From an uncultured Mucispirillum sp. (lineage in GTDB: Bacteria > Chrysiogenota > Deferribacteres > Deferribacterales > Mucispirillaceae), in NCBI GenBank assembly GCA_945947845.1, contig CAMEZN010000132.1:1-5726 (forward strand): a DNA stretch of 5,726 nt, written 5' to 3'. Under the pieces are notes generated by a model. The model ran no database searches. It was not told where the DNA came from and worked only from the letters and a program-made list of their open reading frames with translations. The position numbers were made by a program, and so were the translations under genes. How positions within the stretch are numbered: the first letter of the stretch is position 1; each line of letters starts with the position of its first letter. This document shows positions 5,086-5,726 of this stretch, piece after piece.

Positions 5086-5726
5086 ATGAAGGTAAATGAA
5101 AATTCAGGTGCAGGTCAGAGTGTATTATCTGCAATTGGCTCTAACTTTTTAGGCAGAGCTCCAAGATGGTATAAGATTTTAATTATATCATATCTTATCA
5201 TTAACCCTATTTTATTTGCTATTAATCCATTTGTAGCAGGCTGGGTTTTAATGGCAGAATTTATTTCTACCTTAGCATTAGCATTAGTATGCTATCCGCT
5301 GCCTTCTGGCGGTTTACTGGCTATTGAAGCAGTGATTATTGGTATGACTTCTGCTGAACATGTTTATGAGCATGTAGTAGATAACTTTCCAGTATTATTA
5401 TTACTTATGTTTATGGTAGCAGGTATTTTCTTTATGAAAGAACTGCTGCTTTTTATATTTACTCGTCTTTTAGTAAGTGTTCGTTCTAAAATATTATTAT
5501 CATTAATATTTAGTTTTCTTGGTGCATTTTTATCAGCCTTTTTAGATGCACTTACAGTTACAGCAGTTGTTATCACTGTTGCATACGGTTTTTATGGTAT
5601 TTATCATAAATATGCATCAAGCAAGGGCGACAGGCAGGCTAAATCTATTAAAGATGATGATGGTATTGATGAAATTGACAGAGAAGACTTAGAAAACTTC
5701 CGTGGTTTTTTAAGAAACTTAATGAT
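5086..5726 (+). CDS. nhaB: Na+/H+ antiporter NhaB, N-terminal part (3' end outside window)
   Basis: NhaB is an inner-membrane secondary transporter that expels Na+ in exchange for H+, supporting sodium tolerance and pH homeostasis. The window holds the first 213 codons of a family usually about 500-530 residues long. Agreement with gammaproteobacterial NhaB is almost continuous and needs no gaps for the first 175 or so residues: [11 protein letters not shown] (20-30), [13 protein letters not shown] (47-59), [14 protein letters not shown] (69-82), IGMTSAEHV (85-93), [15 protein letters not shown] (104-118) and [16 protein letters not shown] (148-163). Asp154 in FLDALT aligns with an Asp that, as I recall, is important for sodium transport in Vibrio NhaB. 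After [11 protein letters not shown] comes a charged loop ([13 protein letters not shown]), as in homologues. The N-terminus is about 8 residues longer than in E. coli. ATG 5086 has GGAGAG about 5 nt upstream. Such similarity in a low-GC background makes horizontal origin worth testing. Confidence 0.95.
   Translation, partial: MKVNENSGAGQSVLSAIGSNFLGRAPRWYKILIISYLIINPILFAINPFVAGWVLMAEFISTLALALVCYPLPSGGLLAIEAVIIGMTSAEHVYEHVVDNFPVLLLLMFMVAGIFFMKELLLFIFTRLLVSVRSKILLSLIFSFLGAFLSAFLDALTVTAVVITVAYGFYGIYHKYASSKGDRQAKSIKDDDGIDEIDREDLENFRGFLRNLM

Noticed and set aside
5364..5576. Minus-strand open frame of 70 codons, rich in Ser, Thr, Asn and Lys
   Set aside because: It is antisense to nhaB, whose plus-strand reading is certain. 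The composition is that of the reverse complement of a membrane-protein gene.
1..5726. CRISPR array, tRNA or rRNA genes, insertion sequences
   Set aside because: No regularly spaced repeats of 20-40 bp, no cloverleaf-like or rRNA motifs and no transposase-like protein or long terminal inverted repeats were seen on either strand.

Overview
The window is AT-rich (roughly 30% G+C by eye), gene-dense bacterial DNA. Most genes have strong AGGAGG-type ribosome binding sites, and GTG or TTG starts are used as well as ATG. The gene set fits a Gram-negative, probably anaerobic or microaerophilic bacterium with a low-GC genome: a UbiX prenyl-FMN synthase, an outer-membrane-type lipoprotein signal, a class II aldolase, an iron-sulfur flavoprotein and a proteobacterial-type NhaB antiporter. 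A member of the Deferribacterota such as Mucispirillum is my best guess, but it rests on general impression and not on a diagnostic marker.

Layout. (1) Positions 1-1871 hold a tight plus-strand cluster: the 3' part of ubiX, then four small genes. These encode a zinc-ribbon single-span membrane protein, a coiled-coil protein with an acidic tail, a small lipoprotein, and a 69-residue protein that matches only the N-terminal part of HigA-type antitoxins. Neighbours overlap by 4 to about 29 nt or lie 2 to 13 nt apart, so co-transcription is likely. (2) After a 139-nt spacer with an unusual G-free pyrimidine-rich tract comes a two-gene unit: an iron-sulfur-flavoprotein-like reductase and class II fructose-bisphosphate aldolase. 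It ends at a strong hairpin that also serves the convergent gene on the other strand. (3) A minus-strand TSUP (YfcA/TauE-like) anion permease is transcribed divergently from panD (aspartate 1-decarboxylase, pantothenate and CoA synthesis) across a 104-nt spacer. (4) After a very AT-rich 140-nt spacer with two copies of a palindromic decamer, nhaB (Na+/H+ antiporter) starts and runs off the right edge.

Most of the window is housekeeping: cofactor synthesis (prenyl-FMN, pantothenate), glycolysis or gluconeogenesis, and ion or anion transport. The least explained part is the trio of small genes after ubiX plus the lone HigA N-domain. I saw no RNA gene, CRISPR array, insertion sequence or other mobile element.
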